Source: Ancistrus triradiatus (lineage: Eukaryota; Chordata; Actinopteri; Siluriformes; Loricariidae). From it: a DNA stretch of 64,000 bases. Numbering within the stretch: the first letter of the stretch is position 1; every line of letters begins with the position of its first letter. The stretch covers positions 1,252,627-1,316,626 of the forward strand of contig JAJAGP010000019.1 in assembly GCA_025084515.1 (NCBI GenBank), read 5' to 3'. The notes beneath the pieces are model-generated. The model worked only from the letters and a program-made list of their open reading frames with translations. It was not told the origin of the DNA and made no database searches. Position numbers and translations under genes: made by a program. Shown one piece after another: positions 1 to 11,800 of the stretch.

Positions 1-640
1 CATTGTTACCCTCCCCAGGAGTGGTCAACCAACAAAGATCACTCCAAGAGCAAGGCGTGTAATAGTTGATGAGGTCACAAAGGACACCAGTGTAACTTCT
101 AAGCAACTGAAGGCCTCTCTCACATTGGCTAATGTTAATGATCATGAGTCCACCATCAGAAGAACACTGAACAACAATGGTGTGCATGGCAGGGTCGCAA
201 GGAGAAAGCCACTGCTCTCCAAAAAGAACATTGGTGCTCGTCTGCAGTTTGCTAAAGATCATGTGGACAAGCCAGAAGGCTATTGGAAGAATGTTTTGTG
301 GATGGATGAGACCAAAATATAATGTTTTGGTTTAAAAGCAAAGCATTATGTTTGGAGAAAGGAAAACACTGCATTCCAGCAGAAGAACCTTCTTAAGCAC
401 ACATGACGTTCTACCAAAGAATGGATAAAGAAGAATAAAGTTAATGTTTTGGAATGGCCAAGTCAAAGTCCTGACCTTAATCCAATCGAAATGTTGTGGA
501 AGGACCTGAAGCGAGCAGTTAATGTGAGGAAACCCACCAACATCCCAGAGCTGAAGCTGTTCTGTATGGAGGAATGGGCTAAAATTCCTCCAAGCCGGTG
601 TGCAGGACTGATCAACAGTTACAGGAAACGTTTAGCTGGG
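1..640 (+). mobile_element. Tc1 family A, truncated and internally deleted copy
   Basis: The copy enters from the left edge. It shows the transposase middle (NNNGVHGRVARRKPLLSKKN, then KNVLWMDETK with the first Asp) and then, after a deletion near 385-405, the C-terminal part with SPDLNPIEMLWKDL. A stop after DETKI and the lost second catalytic block make it inactive. The 3' terminal repeat is missing, and the fragment ends about 43 bp before a hacd4 acceptor. Confidence 0.85.
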
Positions 641-683
641 TTATATGAGGTTATATGGAAACTTATTTTTTTCCATTCTATAG

Positions 684-811
684 ATGCTTTAGCTGGCACC
701 TTCTATTTTGTGGGAGTGATGATGAGTCTGTGTCAGCTTTTGACAGTACTCGAGCTTTTCCACATTGCAGATGAAATTGAAGAGAACAGACTTCTCCCTC
801 GATTTATCCAG
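684..811 (+). CDS. hacd4: hacd4 exon (first in window)
   Basis: Acceptor ttccattctatag precedes the exon and donor gtaaca follows ATC CAG. The exon begins in phase 1 and encodes a membrane segment (FYFVGVMMSLCQLLTVLELF) and then ENRLLPRFIQ. A Tc1 fragment ends only about 43 bp upstream. Confidence 0.9.
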
Positions 812-3800
812 GTAACACTAACATCAGACACATTACACAAGCCTTTATGTGGTTAAACAGATCATCTATTGTGCTACACAAACATAAATACTGCATTGTG
901 TATCAAAGTTTTCTCCCTTTGTCAGGTGATGGATAGAAATTTTGTTTTGTTCCTGATCATCAGCCAAGAGGAATTTCAGAGTAAACCAGTAGTGTGCATA
1001 CTGTTTTATCTGTGGAATATTTTAGACCTATTAAGGTGAGTATTTTTGATTTGCACAAGCACATTTAAGGTGTTCAATGTTGCACTTAGAATATTGCACT
1101 ACAGTGGTGCTTGGAAGTTTTAGAACCCTTAAGAACGTTATATATTTCTGCATAAATATGACAAACATTGATCTTAGATCCTAGTAAAGAAAAGTTATTC
1201 ATAAAGCATGTTAACCCCTAAAAGAGCTCCTAATGTTAAAACTTATGAGTAAGGAAGAGGACTTTTAGGAGACTTTGGAGTAGAGATGCACTGAATATTC
1301 GGCAACCGAAATTATTGGCCAAAAATGGAAGAAAAAAAAAAGCACTTAAGTAAAAAAGACTGAATAATTTATACTGAACAATGACGTTTCTGATGACGTG
1401 TGGAGTGAGGCACTCTTTGTACATGCAGCAAACATGCTGGCTGTGTGGAAGCAGGGCTCTACAGTGTGAGCGTTTTTGTTTGCATTTGTGCCTTCTTTTT
1501 AAAGAAATGCGAATGGAATATTTAGGACCACTTTGGGTCTGTCTCATTACCTACTGAGTGCCCTTGCTGCCTACTTCCTAAGTGGGGTGTTCTCTTTGTA
1601 AAGCTTCCTAACCAACAATGGAACCCCAAGACTAAGTCTCTGATTGCATCACTGACTGTTTACACGGTCTGCACGAAGGCTAGCAAAGTGTTACAGGTCT
1701 GTATTCTAGTCGTTGCCATTTGACCAAATGTAAATCTTTCCTTAAGACTTCTTTTTGGAGGAACAGCGTAACACACGAGGAACAGATAAAATGTACACAG
1801 AAGCTAATATGATGTCTAACATGGGGAAAATGTAAGCCCTTCTGTATGTGATGTGTGGTTTGGCACAGTTAGCTGGTAACTGGTCATGCATGAATTGATT
1901 AAAACTAGCAAGAGTCAAAGTATTAATATGTGAAATTTACAAAACGTAAATGTCCATAATTATGCACATATTTAACATCTGAGACACAAAACAACAGGTG
2001 CAATGTAATTCAATCATTTTGCTTTTAGGAATCCCACAAAGTCCTGCAATTAAATTCTATACATATCTAGGTACAAACTATTTAAAAATGTAAAAAGTTG
2101 AAATTCTTTTAGAATGTATAATATTTTATATTTAAGCAATTCTTGTTCTATTTTTTTCCAGCAAGTAAAAAATTGTCTTGCATACACATTTAGGCTATTT
2201 AAAAAAAAAAAGTGGCAAAATTACCATTTTTTTCGGACCATAAAGCTTTATAAGACGTAATATCAATGATCGACTGCTAACGGATCTATTTTCATACATA
2301 AAGCGCACCGGGTTATAAGACGCATGAAATGAAACAAAACTCTTAAGTTCCGTCGGAAGCTCAGTTTGGTCTTTACCTGGCGCAGGGCGTCTTCTTGCTT
2401 CCTCCACTTCCATATCATTGATTCGTTAATGTTGAATTCTCTCGCAGCTGCTCTATGTCCATGTTGTACTGCGTGACTGATAGCGTTGAGTTTGAAATCC
2501 GCTTCGAAAATGAATGAATGAATGCACGTACCCTAATGCTGAAGCACATACCGTATTACTCCGCTATGCTGCGCACTGCGACCGTGCTAAAACATTTTGA
2601 CAGATTTATGAGCGCCGTGTACCATCTACAATCGGTTCTAGGTCAGAAGGCTCAACCAGAATTAATTCATACATTAGACGCACTGCATTTTAAGGCGCAC
2701 TGTCGATTTTTGAGAAAGTTAAAGGATTTTAAGTGCGCCTTATGGTCCGAAAAATACGGTAATGAAAAACTACGAAAAACTGTATTTGGTATTCGGCCTT
2801 TGGCTAAATGTTTAATTCTGTTCGGTTTTGGGTACAAATTTTCATTTTGGAGCATCCCTACTTCTCTTACACAGAGGTACAAGTGGCAGAAAGATGACAA
2901 GGCAGAACAAATGTTCTCCAAATGCTGAAATGTTCTTTTGACACTCATAGCATCACACACTTATAATATTGGGAAAGTTTCCTCAACAAGTAAATGACCA
3001 ACTCTAATATATTTGCTTCATTTGATTAATTTGGTTCTCTTTATCTACTTTTAGGATGTTTTTGTCATATATATGTAGAATATAAAACTTCTAAAGGGGT
3101 CACAAACTTTCAAGTGGCACAAACGGCAGTGCATTAGAAGCTACACACTGCTGTTTACCTGCATACCAGTAGAAGCATTACTGACAGTTTTGTCCCATAG
3201 GTACCCATATGAACTGATGTGTCTCATCAGCAAGCCATCATTCAATATGCTGTGGGTGCGACACACCATCACCGTCCCAGTCTACATACTGTCTGTGATT
3301 ACAGAAGGTACAACACAAATGCAATGAAAACACAACTTCAGTTTGTTCAGTGATCAATAGATCTTAATTCAGTTAGGCATTCTAGTTGCTGTTTAGAGCA
3401 GCAAATGACAGTGAGAACATTGTGACATGGAAATAAGCCTAAAGAATTCTTCAGTCAGGATTATTAAGCATATCGTGCCAATAAACAAACATCAGGTCAC
3501 TGCATGCTCACACCGACACCAAGTGCTAGACAGAGAAAACACTGATAGGAAATGTGGAGGCCTGTGTTGGCTGAGACAGCAAATATGTGTGTGCGTGTTT
3601 AGTTTCAGGAAATGTTGATAACTGAACGCTCCAGCTGCACCAGAGCCAAATGAGTAGTATGTCTAAAATGTGGCAGTCCAAGGGGATGTGTACAAATCCC
3701 TTGTTTTTAAATAAATTAAATAAATCCTCTGCAAATTCTGTGACATTTCACTTTACCAGTGGTACATCTATTTTAATATACACCCACTGGTCACTTTATT

Positions 3801-5058
3801 AGGTACACCTCTTTGTTTCTACACTCATTGTCCATTTGATCAGTTCCACTTACCATATAGAAGCCCTTTGTAGTTCTGCAATGACAGATTGTAGTCCATT
3901 TGTTTCTCTACATACATTGTTAGTCCCCCTATTGTTTTAGCTTTCGAATGGTCAGGACCCCCCCGGATCAGGAACTATTTGGATTTTGGATCATCTGGAC
4001 TGACAATAGTCCACCAACCAAAAATGTTCAGCCACCAGCATCTTGGGAGCACTGATTAAGGATTAGAGGATGACCATCACAAACTGTGCAGCATCGGATG
4101 AGCTGCTGTCTCTGACGTTACATCTACAAGGAGGAGCAATATGGTAGATATGTCTATAGTGCACAGTGAGTGAACACTGTGTTTAAAAACTCCAGCAGCA
4201 CTACTGTGCCTGATCCACTCATACCAGTACAACACACCACCACCATCACATCAGTGTCACTGCAGTGCTGTGAATGATCCACCACCCAAATAGTACCTGA
4301 TCTGTGTGGGTCCTGCAGAGGTCCTGACCAGTAGAGAACAGAGTAAAGGGGTCTAACAAAGAAAGTAGAGAAACAGACGGACTACAGTCTGTAATTGTAG
4401 AACTACAAAGTGCATCTATATGGTAAGTGGAACTGATAAAATGGACAATGAGTGTAGACACGAGGTGTACCTAATAAAGTGATCGATGAGTGTAAAAAAA
4501 ACTACTAATCCTCAGAACTTTTGTGGATTGTGTAATGAATAAGTTTGGCAGTTGAGAGTCGGGGCTTATTGCCTAACATTTGTGTGCCACATTACTAATG
4601 CACAAAGGAAGTGATAGGCTACAGTCAAGTTAAAAAAGCTAGTGAAAGCCTTCATAGAAGAATGGTTACATATTAGCAAGGTGGGACTATATGTGTGAAA
4701 ATACGAAAACAAAATGGTGTTCAGTCAGTCTAACTTTTTTGTTTTTTTTGTTTAGGAATTTGTGTTTTACAGGCACTACCATTCTATGAAAACCAAGAGA
4801 CGTACTCTGGTCAGCTTAAATCACCCATTTCTATTTATATACATTTTCCATACATTCTAATGGCTTGTCTTCCACTTCTGGCAGCAGGTGAGATATTCAA
4901 TCTAACACATTGGACGTGAAGTAACATTTGATAAACAAAAATGTAACAGAACAGGCTTATGTGTCTACTTGTGTTCTGAAGGTTCTGCACTAACAGTGCG
5001 AATATTACTGAAAGAGAGGAAACAGACTCTTGACAACTGGAATAAGAAGAGGAAATGA
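684..5058 (+). CDS. hacd4: hacd4, 3-hydroxyacyl-CoA dehydratase 4, 3' part (5 exons)
   Basis: The coding exons are 684-811, 926-1035, 3201-3307, 4756-4887 and 4982-5058. All junctions are GT-AG and phases match, giving 184 codons plus TGA. The family dehydrates 3-hydroxyacyl-CoA in the very-long-chain fatty acid elongation cycle as a multi-pass ER membrane protein. The product aligns along its whole length with HACD4/PTPLAD2: it has LLPRF and SQEE motifs and hydrophobic membrane segments. The catalytic Tyr (codon 3283-3285) and Glu (3304-3306) lie seven residues apart, as in yeast Phs1 and the HACDs. It ends in KKRK, a KKxx-type ER retrieval signal. Human HACD4 is about 232 residues, so roughly the first 48 residues lie left of the window. 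It converges with focad, as in human. Promoter and 5' regulation are not in view. The identification is secure; the exact last intron (94 bp) rests on phase and similarity. Confidence 0.93.
926..1035 (+). CDS. hacd4: hacd4 exon
   Basis: Acceptor ctttgtcag and donor gtgagt bound 110 nt that begin in phase 0 and end in phase 2. It encodes ISQEEFQSKPVVCILFYLWN, the conserved SQEE loop and following membrane helix of HACD4. Confidence 0.9.
1281..2860. mobile_element. hAT-like non-autonomous element
   Basis: The left end reads tagagatgcactgaatattc and the right end ggagcatccctac, an imperfect inverted pair. Both are followed inward by ttcgg-rich subterminal repeats typical of hAT elements. I do not see a clear 8-bp target duplication. 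The stretch 1540-2220 inside it has no recognisable content. Confidence 0.5.
2224..2759 (-). mobile_element. pogo/Tigger-like MITE P1 with HTH reading frame
   Basis: Inverted ends (ccatttttttcggaccata and tatggtccgaaaaatacgg) sit between TA dinucleotides. The minus strand between about 2520 and 2330 is open and reads AVQHGHRAAAREFNIN and WKWRKQEDALRQ, the N-terminal helix-turn-helix signature of pogo/Tigger and CENP-B-like proteins. No catalytic domain is present. A second copy is at 31480-32050 in the opposite orientation. Confidence 0.75.
3201..3307 (+). CDS. hacd4: hacd4 exon with catalytic Tyr and Glu
   Basis: Acceptor tgtcccatag and donor gtacaa bound 107 nt. The translation contains VPVYILSVITE. 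The Tyr at 3283-3285 and the Glu at 3304-3306 have the spacing of the dehydratase active-site pair, so the enzyme is probably active. Confidence 0.9.
3781..4492. mobile_element. long fold-back DNA element
   Basis: The outer 150 bp or so at each end are inverted copies. The left side has tcactttattaggtacacct and the right side its mirror aggtgtacctaataaagtga, continuing through the gtggaactgataaaatggac block. TA flanks both ends. The centre has no reading frame. A partial copy lies at 27641-27890. Confidence 0.75.
4756..4887 (+). CDS. hacd4: hacd4 exon
   Basis: A T-rich acceptor ending tttag and donor gtgaga bound 132 nt. It encodes ALPFYENQETYS and FPYILMACLPLLAAG, matching the penultimate luminal loop and last membrane helix of the family. 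Confidence 0.9.
4982..5058 (+). CDS. hacd4: hacd4 terminal coding exon with KKxx tail
   Basis: The acceptor is gtgttctgaag and the stop TGA is at 5056-5058. The exon encodes LTVRILLKERKQTL and ends NKKRK. Lysines at -3 and -4 fit a dilysine ER retrieval signal. I see no canonical AATAAA in the 684 bp before the focad stop. Confidence 0.82.
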
Positions 5059-5741
5059 TTCAAGATATGCAACTTCCTCAAACACAAAAAAAGTGAATAG
5101 GACATGAGTGGAATGAATATTTTCAGCCATTATCATTTTACTGGATGGATGTGGCATGTACATGTATGTAAAATGAACTGGAATGAAACAGTAATTCATA
5201 TCTAAGGATTCTCTGCTGTTTCGCCACAAAGGAACGTCTTTGGATGCTTTAGAATAATGATGCGTATCAATCAAAAAGTAAACCTATAACCAGAATGTGA
5301 TAATATATTTGAATTTCTGTAAAATAACATTTATAAAAAGTATGACAACCACCAGTTCTATGTAATTGAAGATGACTACATGTGCTTTGCCATCCTACTG
5401 TATGACACGTCGGCATGTTTTGTTATCTTTCTAGTAATCTCGACCATGGTGCATGATTAAGCCACTAGATGTGTGACTCACTCACTGGCAAACTTTACAT
5501 CTAGTTCGTACACATTTGTGTCCCAGATTTGCACTGTGTGCTCGCACTAAATGAATCTGTGAATCTCCTCTAAACTTTATGTCCCCCATAGGAGGACATG
5601 CATAGCTGGTCATATGTACTGCCATAACATGAATTTCAAAATGTCCTTTACAAGTGTCTGTTCAAGCATATATTCCGTAATATTCAAGGCAAAAATAACG
5701 GATCTGTAATGCACTGCAAAGCTAGCAGTGAGGTACTGACT
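5059..5741. other. convergent 3' region between hacd4 and focad
   Basis: This 683-bp interval must hold the 3' UTRs and cleavage sites of both genes. I see no AATAAA or ATTAAA on either strand, only weaker variants such as AGTAAA near 5275 (plus) and CATAAA near 5577 (minus). No repeat or reading frame is supported here. The two 3' UTRs may overlap. Confidence 0.5.
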
Positions 5742-5815
5742 TCACCAACCATATGCCCGTGTCCACACTGCCTTCTTCTTGAACTCTGAGGTGGATCTCA
5801 ATGCCAGTAAAGCCA
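5742..5815 (-). CDS. focad: focad last coding exon
   Basis: The acceptor is tttccttttcttctcag. The exon encodes VALLALRSTSEF and FKKKAVWTRAYGW and ends in TGA at 5744-5742. This C-terminus is nearly invariant in vertebrate focadhesins. Confidence 0.95.
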
Positions 5816-8800
5816 CTGAGAAGAAAAGGAAACACAAGCTGACTGAGGAAGACAGTATAACGTTTTAAATACTGATGTATAAATGTCTTATGACTGCAAA
5901 TGTGCAAATAAATGAAGAATTTCACCTCTGGCTTTCTCTGATAAGGCTTCATCAGTGGCTTCTGTTAGGCTGAAGAGCCAGTCAATGAACTTGAGAGAAG
6001 ATAACATCAAGATAAGAATTATTTATACGCACAGAACTTTCAGACAGGCTTGCAATGCAAAAAACCCCCTCACACTCAGATACTAACTCGTTTTATTTCT
6101 GCTAACTCTTTGAAATCGTTGATTGATAAAACTGTTGATAATTACAGGGAATTTGTCATCTGTGTTGACTCATATTTATACCCCAGTATAAGCGAGTATA
6201 AGCAAGACAAGGATGACCACTTAAAAGTTCCTAAGAAGTCAGGAAACTTGATGGAACACTGATTAACATCCATGCGATCAACGGCCGTTTGCTTTAACAG
6301 CTGAGGTCTTAATAATTATAATAGGAAATAAAAATCTGTCAATCTTATTCACGTCTAAATTACAGGTAGTGTATCACTCCAGTTTTCGGTAAGTGTTTCA
6401 AGTTTTATGAATGATACAGACATATAAATTACTAACTAGTACAGTACAGTATTGTTCTAAATGTTTTTCACATTGTATTTTAATATTTATCGTTTAAAAT
6501 AAAACACTGTAACAACTATTTAAACTGCTATGTGATTATGGGTAGTACATCTATCCATAACCTCAACTGATCCTGTACCTCAATTGAATGATCTGTTGAT
6601 GTAATTTTCGACATGTGATTAAGCTAACTGACCATGATGTCTTTTTACAACCTATATTTAAATTTGCCAATAATTCTGCAGCTGCCTGCACTGATACAGA
6701 GGGCGACAAAAGTTTGAAACCACTAGGAAAAATGCTATATTGTATTTCCCTCTAACTTAATACAGTGTTTATCATTACAATGATAATGACCCAAAATAAT
6801 TAAACAATAAACTCCATTGAGCTTTTATGGGGACACTTAAGAATCACAAAATGCTCTTTGGAATACTGTGAAAGCATGCTGGGTAATACGGATGATCAGA
6901 TTTTGAATACTAATAAATTAATGCAATTTAAATTTACTCATGCAATTTTTCATCTAATATTTTTTTCCCCCCAAAGACTTAACTTCTCACTCACATTCTC
7001 ATGCTGATTACATAATTTGTAATGATAAGCATTTTCACTAGTGCTTTGTGTTTTTTTTTATTTTTTGAGAGAGAAAGGAAGTAAGCTAAATGTTAGAACT
7101 TGCTGTTTAAACATCCATACCTTCTGTGACTGGGATTTCCAAGGCTCTTTACTGAGCAAGTACTTGAGGCTGTATGGCATCGCCAGGAGACACTGTTTTA
7201 CTGACTCCTCAGTCGATGCACTGTTCACATAGAGGTCATGGGGCATGTCTAGATGCTTATAGGATGACTTTTCCCATGGAAACCACTGTGCCCGAATGCC
7301 AATGACAAGAGGCATGGAGTGGTCTGCCCACGACACCAGCGCAGTGGCAAACACGCCCAGCAAGAACATAGTGCCCTGAGTCAGAGAGTAAAGTTACTGT
7401 TAATAAGTTAGGCTTATTACTGACTTTTAAACACAAAAGAAGAAGCTCTATTAGAGCAGTTACCCAAATATGCACAGGCATGCAGAGACCTGAAGATAGA
7501 AAATTCTTCTACCTCAGAAGAGCAATATACGAGACAGGGAAAACTGCTGGCTAAAAGCAGACTAATAATATGACATGGAGGAGAACTCAAAGCTTCGGCT
7601 GAAACTGGCATTAGGGGATGTTAAGCGATATGAATATTAGTACTGCTATGACATTTACATTTACATTTACAGCATTTAGCAGACGCCCTTATCCAGAGCG
7701 ACTTACAATTGGTACAATCTTACAATCCAAGCAATTGTGGGTTAAGGGCCTTGCTCAAGGACCCAACAGTGGCAGCTTGGCAGAGGTGGGATTTGAACCC
7801 TTGACCTTCTGATCCAGAGTCCAGTACCTTAACCACTAGGCTACCACAGTCCCAAATAAAACATGATTAAGGTTACTCTTATGCAAATGTTTGAACGGCA
7901 CTGGTTTACATTTTGATGTTCATTCCCCCCTAATGATAATAACTTAAAACCTTTGGGAGGAGGTTAATTCAGTTCAGTTAATTCAATGAATGAAAGTTGG
8001 CATGTGTAATGCTTTTGCCTGTGTCTGAAGAATAGAGATCTGAGGTGAGGTGAAAACACTGTCCAATGTGAACGTACCTTAAGGCTTAGTCTAATTTAGT
8101 CATTCAAGTTCAAACAGATATTGCTTTAAAAAGACATTATCCAGCAAAAATGACCAGTCATCCACATAACGAGTCTTAGTACAGACTTCGTCGTCCCTTT
8201 GAAGACAGCATTATTCTAGATTTTAATAATAATCCCTTAATAACTGCAAGAACTCAGATTTTGTCAGTAATCCGATTAAACGAGTAAACATGCACTTGAG
8301 TAATCAGATAATGGGAAACCTCCAGGTTTACATGAACCAGGCAATAATCAGATTTCTATTTTGCAACAGCCAATAATCTCAAAGAAAGATGTAACGTAAA
8401 CTTCAATTTTTTATTTTAAATAATCTAACTATTCATTTTCTTGAGTATATACTGCTTTTCAGAGTCTCCGCTACGTGTTCGCTAGCCGTTTAGGTGTGCT
8501 GCATTTAATTCCAGGGATGCTAGATCCCATGAGAGAATCCCCCACCTGGTGTATGTAAATGAGCTCAAAAAAAAGCTAAATCTCTACGAATAAGCAGACC
8601 TGGCAACCATGTTTTTTTCTCCTAGCCGATCTGCGCACACGCACTGACGTTAGACAATTAGCAATCAGGCACTGACGTTACACAATTAGCACTGGTTCAC
8701 TGCTGTTCATTAGGGACAGGACAGGACAGTCCAGCAGGCTGATTAACTGACTTGGTGGTAGGGGTGGGCAATATGAGCTAAAATTAATATCACAATATTT

Positions 8801-11800
8801 TCTACTTTCAATATGATAACGATATACCACCCAGTCCCTACTTGTTGGGGAGGTTTGTTGGTTTGTTTATTCGTTTTCATTCAACTTCGTATCAGCATCA
8901 CTAGCTATATACAGTGGGGCAAAAAATACTTTTAAATACTTTTTGCCACACTGTACATGAGTCTTTTTGGTATCAGTTTGTGTTGCTGCCATGAGAACTT
9001 ACCATACAAAATCCGTATCTGAATTACACTGAAGCAATCAAAAGATGGGGTTTAACCAAGAATCAAGAACATAAGCATTAATTATATGTGTATACAGTAA
9101 CAGCTCTGCTGTGATCATGTTGCCATTTACAGATCAGTCTTAGAGTTCTTAATAGACATGAGCAGATCCACCAACATGACCTATGCGGCATCTTGTGACA
9201 GTATGGTTTTGTCTATTAGTTGTTTGAAAGTTGTGGTTCCTTATTACTGATTTGATTTCATATGGCTTGTTGTGCACTTTGCGTTTTCGGGTGGAATAAC
9301 TTTTGGTCCTGTTGATGCCAAATGGAGTCAGGCTAGAAAATCTGTTGTCACAGAAACCTGTTTTATGTCTTTGCAATATTTTGGAATCATACTGAAAAAT
9401 GCTCTTGGAAGAGGTTTTCACTGCTGAAAATTGAAGTACTGAGAATTTTTTAACCTCTAAAATGTATTACACAGAAATTATTTTTACTTCTTTAAAAAAT
9501 TCAGGACTGAAAGGGTTAACAGAAATCAATAATTATAATAGGTGTCTACACTGGCGATATATTGTAGAGTTCATAGCTTACTTGTTGTTTGTTCCATAAA
9601 GCACATAGTGCTGAAAACGGCTAGTACCGAGATTATTTTTACCATAAGAAGCAACATAAAAATTGAATTCATCCATTCTAGACGCCCAGAAAATCCACAT
9701 TGTAGAAGGCATTATATGGATTAATGGAGTTCTATTGCATATCTTAACACTATATATATACACAGACCAAAGAACCCATAACCAATAAATAGATCAAATA
9801 CAAGCACTATTGTTTATTATATAAAAATAAAACAAAAATACGAGAAAGTTGACAGCGGATTTTAGCACAGACCTGCACTGAGTGAGAGTTAAAACTGACG
9901 TACTCCTGTGAGACATTTCTTTTCTCATCAAAATTGCACAGAGAGTAAAAAAGTCTCCTGAGAAGCTGAATTTATAACAAGAGCCAAGAAGTCAAGTACC
10001 AAGGTATGACTGTATGTGTTACATGTTTGGATTAAAGTCTTTTTTTCCCCTCTCATTACTAACCTCTTTGGTATTTTCACATTTCACAGATGGTGCTCCG
10101 AATGCCACTTTCCTGATGTGCCCCATTAAGTCCAGCAGCCACTCCATTCTTTTGGACACACCTAAATGCAATAAAAACACCTTAGATATTTTTTTCATAA
10201 GAATTCATAATAATTTACTTTAAAATGCACAATTCATGTCCTCAGGTTTTTCTCAGTCCTGTTACCCTAGCATACACTGCCTGGTCAAAAAAAAAAGGTC
10301 ACCACCTGGATTTAACTAAGCAAATAGGTAAGAGCCTCCCATCGGATAATTACTGGTTTGGTGATTGTTTCCACTGGCAACAAGTTATTTAACCCTAACT
10401 GATGCAGTGAGTAGCTTCTCATTTGTTAAACAACCATGTCAAAAGACACATCCTGTGGTCGTAGAAAATATGTTAATCTGTTTCAAATTATTGGCACGCA
10501 TCAAGCAGAGAAGACATCTAAGGAGATAGCTGAAACTACTCAAATCGGGTTAAGAACTGTCCAACGCATTGTTAAAAAGTGGAAGGACAGTGGGGAAACA
10601 TCATCTTCGAGGAAGGAATGTGGTCGGAAAAAAATCCTGAATGATCATGATCGGCGAGCATTTAAATGTTTGGTGAAATCAAATTATAGAAAAACAGCAG
10701 TAGAACTCAGGGATATGTTTAATAGTGAAAGTAAGAGCATTTCCACAGGCACAATGGGAAGGGAACTCAAGGGATTGGGACTTAACAGCTGTGTAGCCTT
10801 AAGAAAACCACTTGTCAGTGAGGCTAACCAGCAAAAACAGCTTCATGTGGTCTGAGTCCAGATTTACCCTGTTCCAGAGTGATGGGTGCATCAGGATAAG
10901 ATGAGAGGTGGCTGAGGTGATGCACCCATCATGCCTAGTGCCCACCGTACAAGCCAGTGTGGGCAGTGCTATGATCTGGGGTTGCTGCAGTTGGTCAGGT
11001 CTAGGTTCAGCAACGTTATGTGCCCAAAGAATGAGGTCAGCTGGCTATACTGAACCACAAGGTTATTCCATCAGTGGATTTTTTCTTCCCTGATGGCACA
11101 GACATATTCCAAGATGACAAAGCCAAGATTCATCTGGCTCAAACTGTAAAAGAGTGGTTCAGGGAGCATGAGACGTCATTTTCAGACATGGATTGGCCAC
11201 CACAGAGTCCAGACCTGAACCCCATTGAGAATCTTTGGGATGTGCTGGACAAGACTTTGTGCAGTGCTCCAAATCTCCCATCATCAGTAAAAGATCTTGG
11301 GGAAAAATTAATGCAACTCTGGACAGAAATAAATGTTGTGACATTGCAGAAGCTTGTGGAAATAATGCCACAGCGAATGTGTGCTGTACTCAAAGCCAAA
11401 GGCGGAAATATTAGAGTGTGTGACTTTTTTTTTTTATCCAGGCAGTGCATTTCCACTGCTGAAAATCTGGGAACTTACATAATTAAAAAATTATGTCCCA
11501 CAAGTTCAACAGGTATCATCTGAATCTTCTGAGGACTATGGGGAAAACCAAAACCTTTTTTGTTCTGTGTATTTGCTGATATTGTAATTATAATGGAGAT
11601 GGTGAATCTCAACTATCCTGTTACCAAAATTAGTTGTAAATTTTTTGGCAAATCATTAGAATTTGTTCAGTGTCCTAATGCTTGTAGTATGGATGCCATG
11701 TGGCTATATTTTATGTATTTGCTAATTCTGTGCTGAAAACCCAGTCCTGTTACACTTTGTATGAGTAACAGTAAAGGGAGAAACAATATAAAAATATAAT

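Larger units (their letters stand above)
1102..3116 (+). mobile_element. Tc1 family A shell carrying two nested insertions
   Basis: The left end starts cagtggtgcttggaag after TA and follows the family-A terminal repeat for about 100 bp. The right end (2960-3116) carries the family 3' region (attgggaaagtttcctcaac) and the mirrored terminal repeat ending ggtcacaaactttcaag. Between them lie a hAT-like element and, inside that, a pogo-like MITE. No transposase frame remains. Confidence 0.6.

Noticed and set aside
2518..2928. 136-codon open frame on the plus strand
   Set aside because: It runs through the terminal repeat of a pogo-like MITE and the end of a hAT-like element; it is an accidental frame on transposon DNA.
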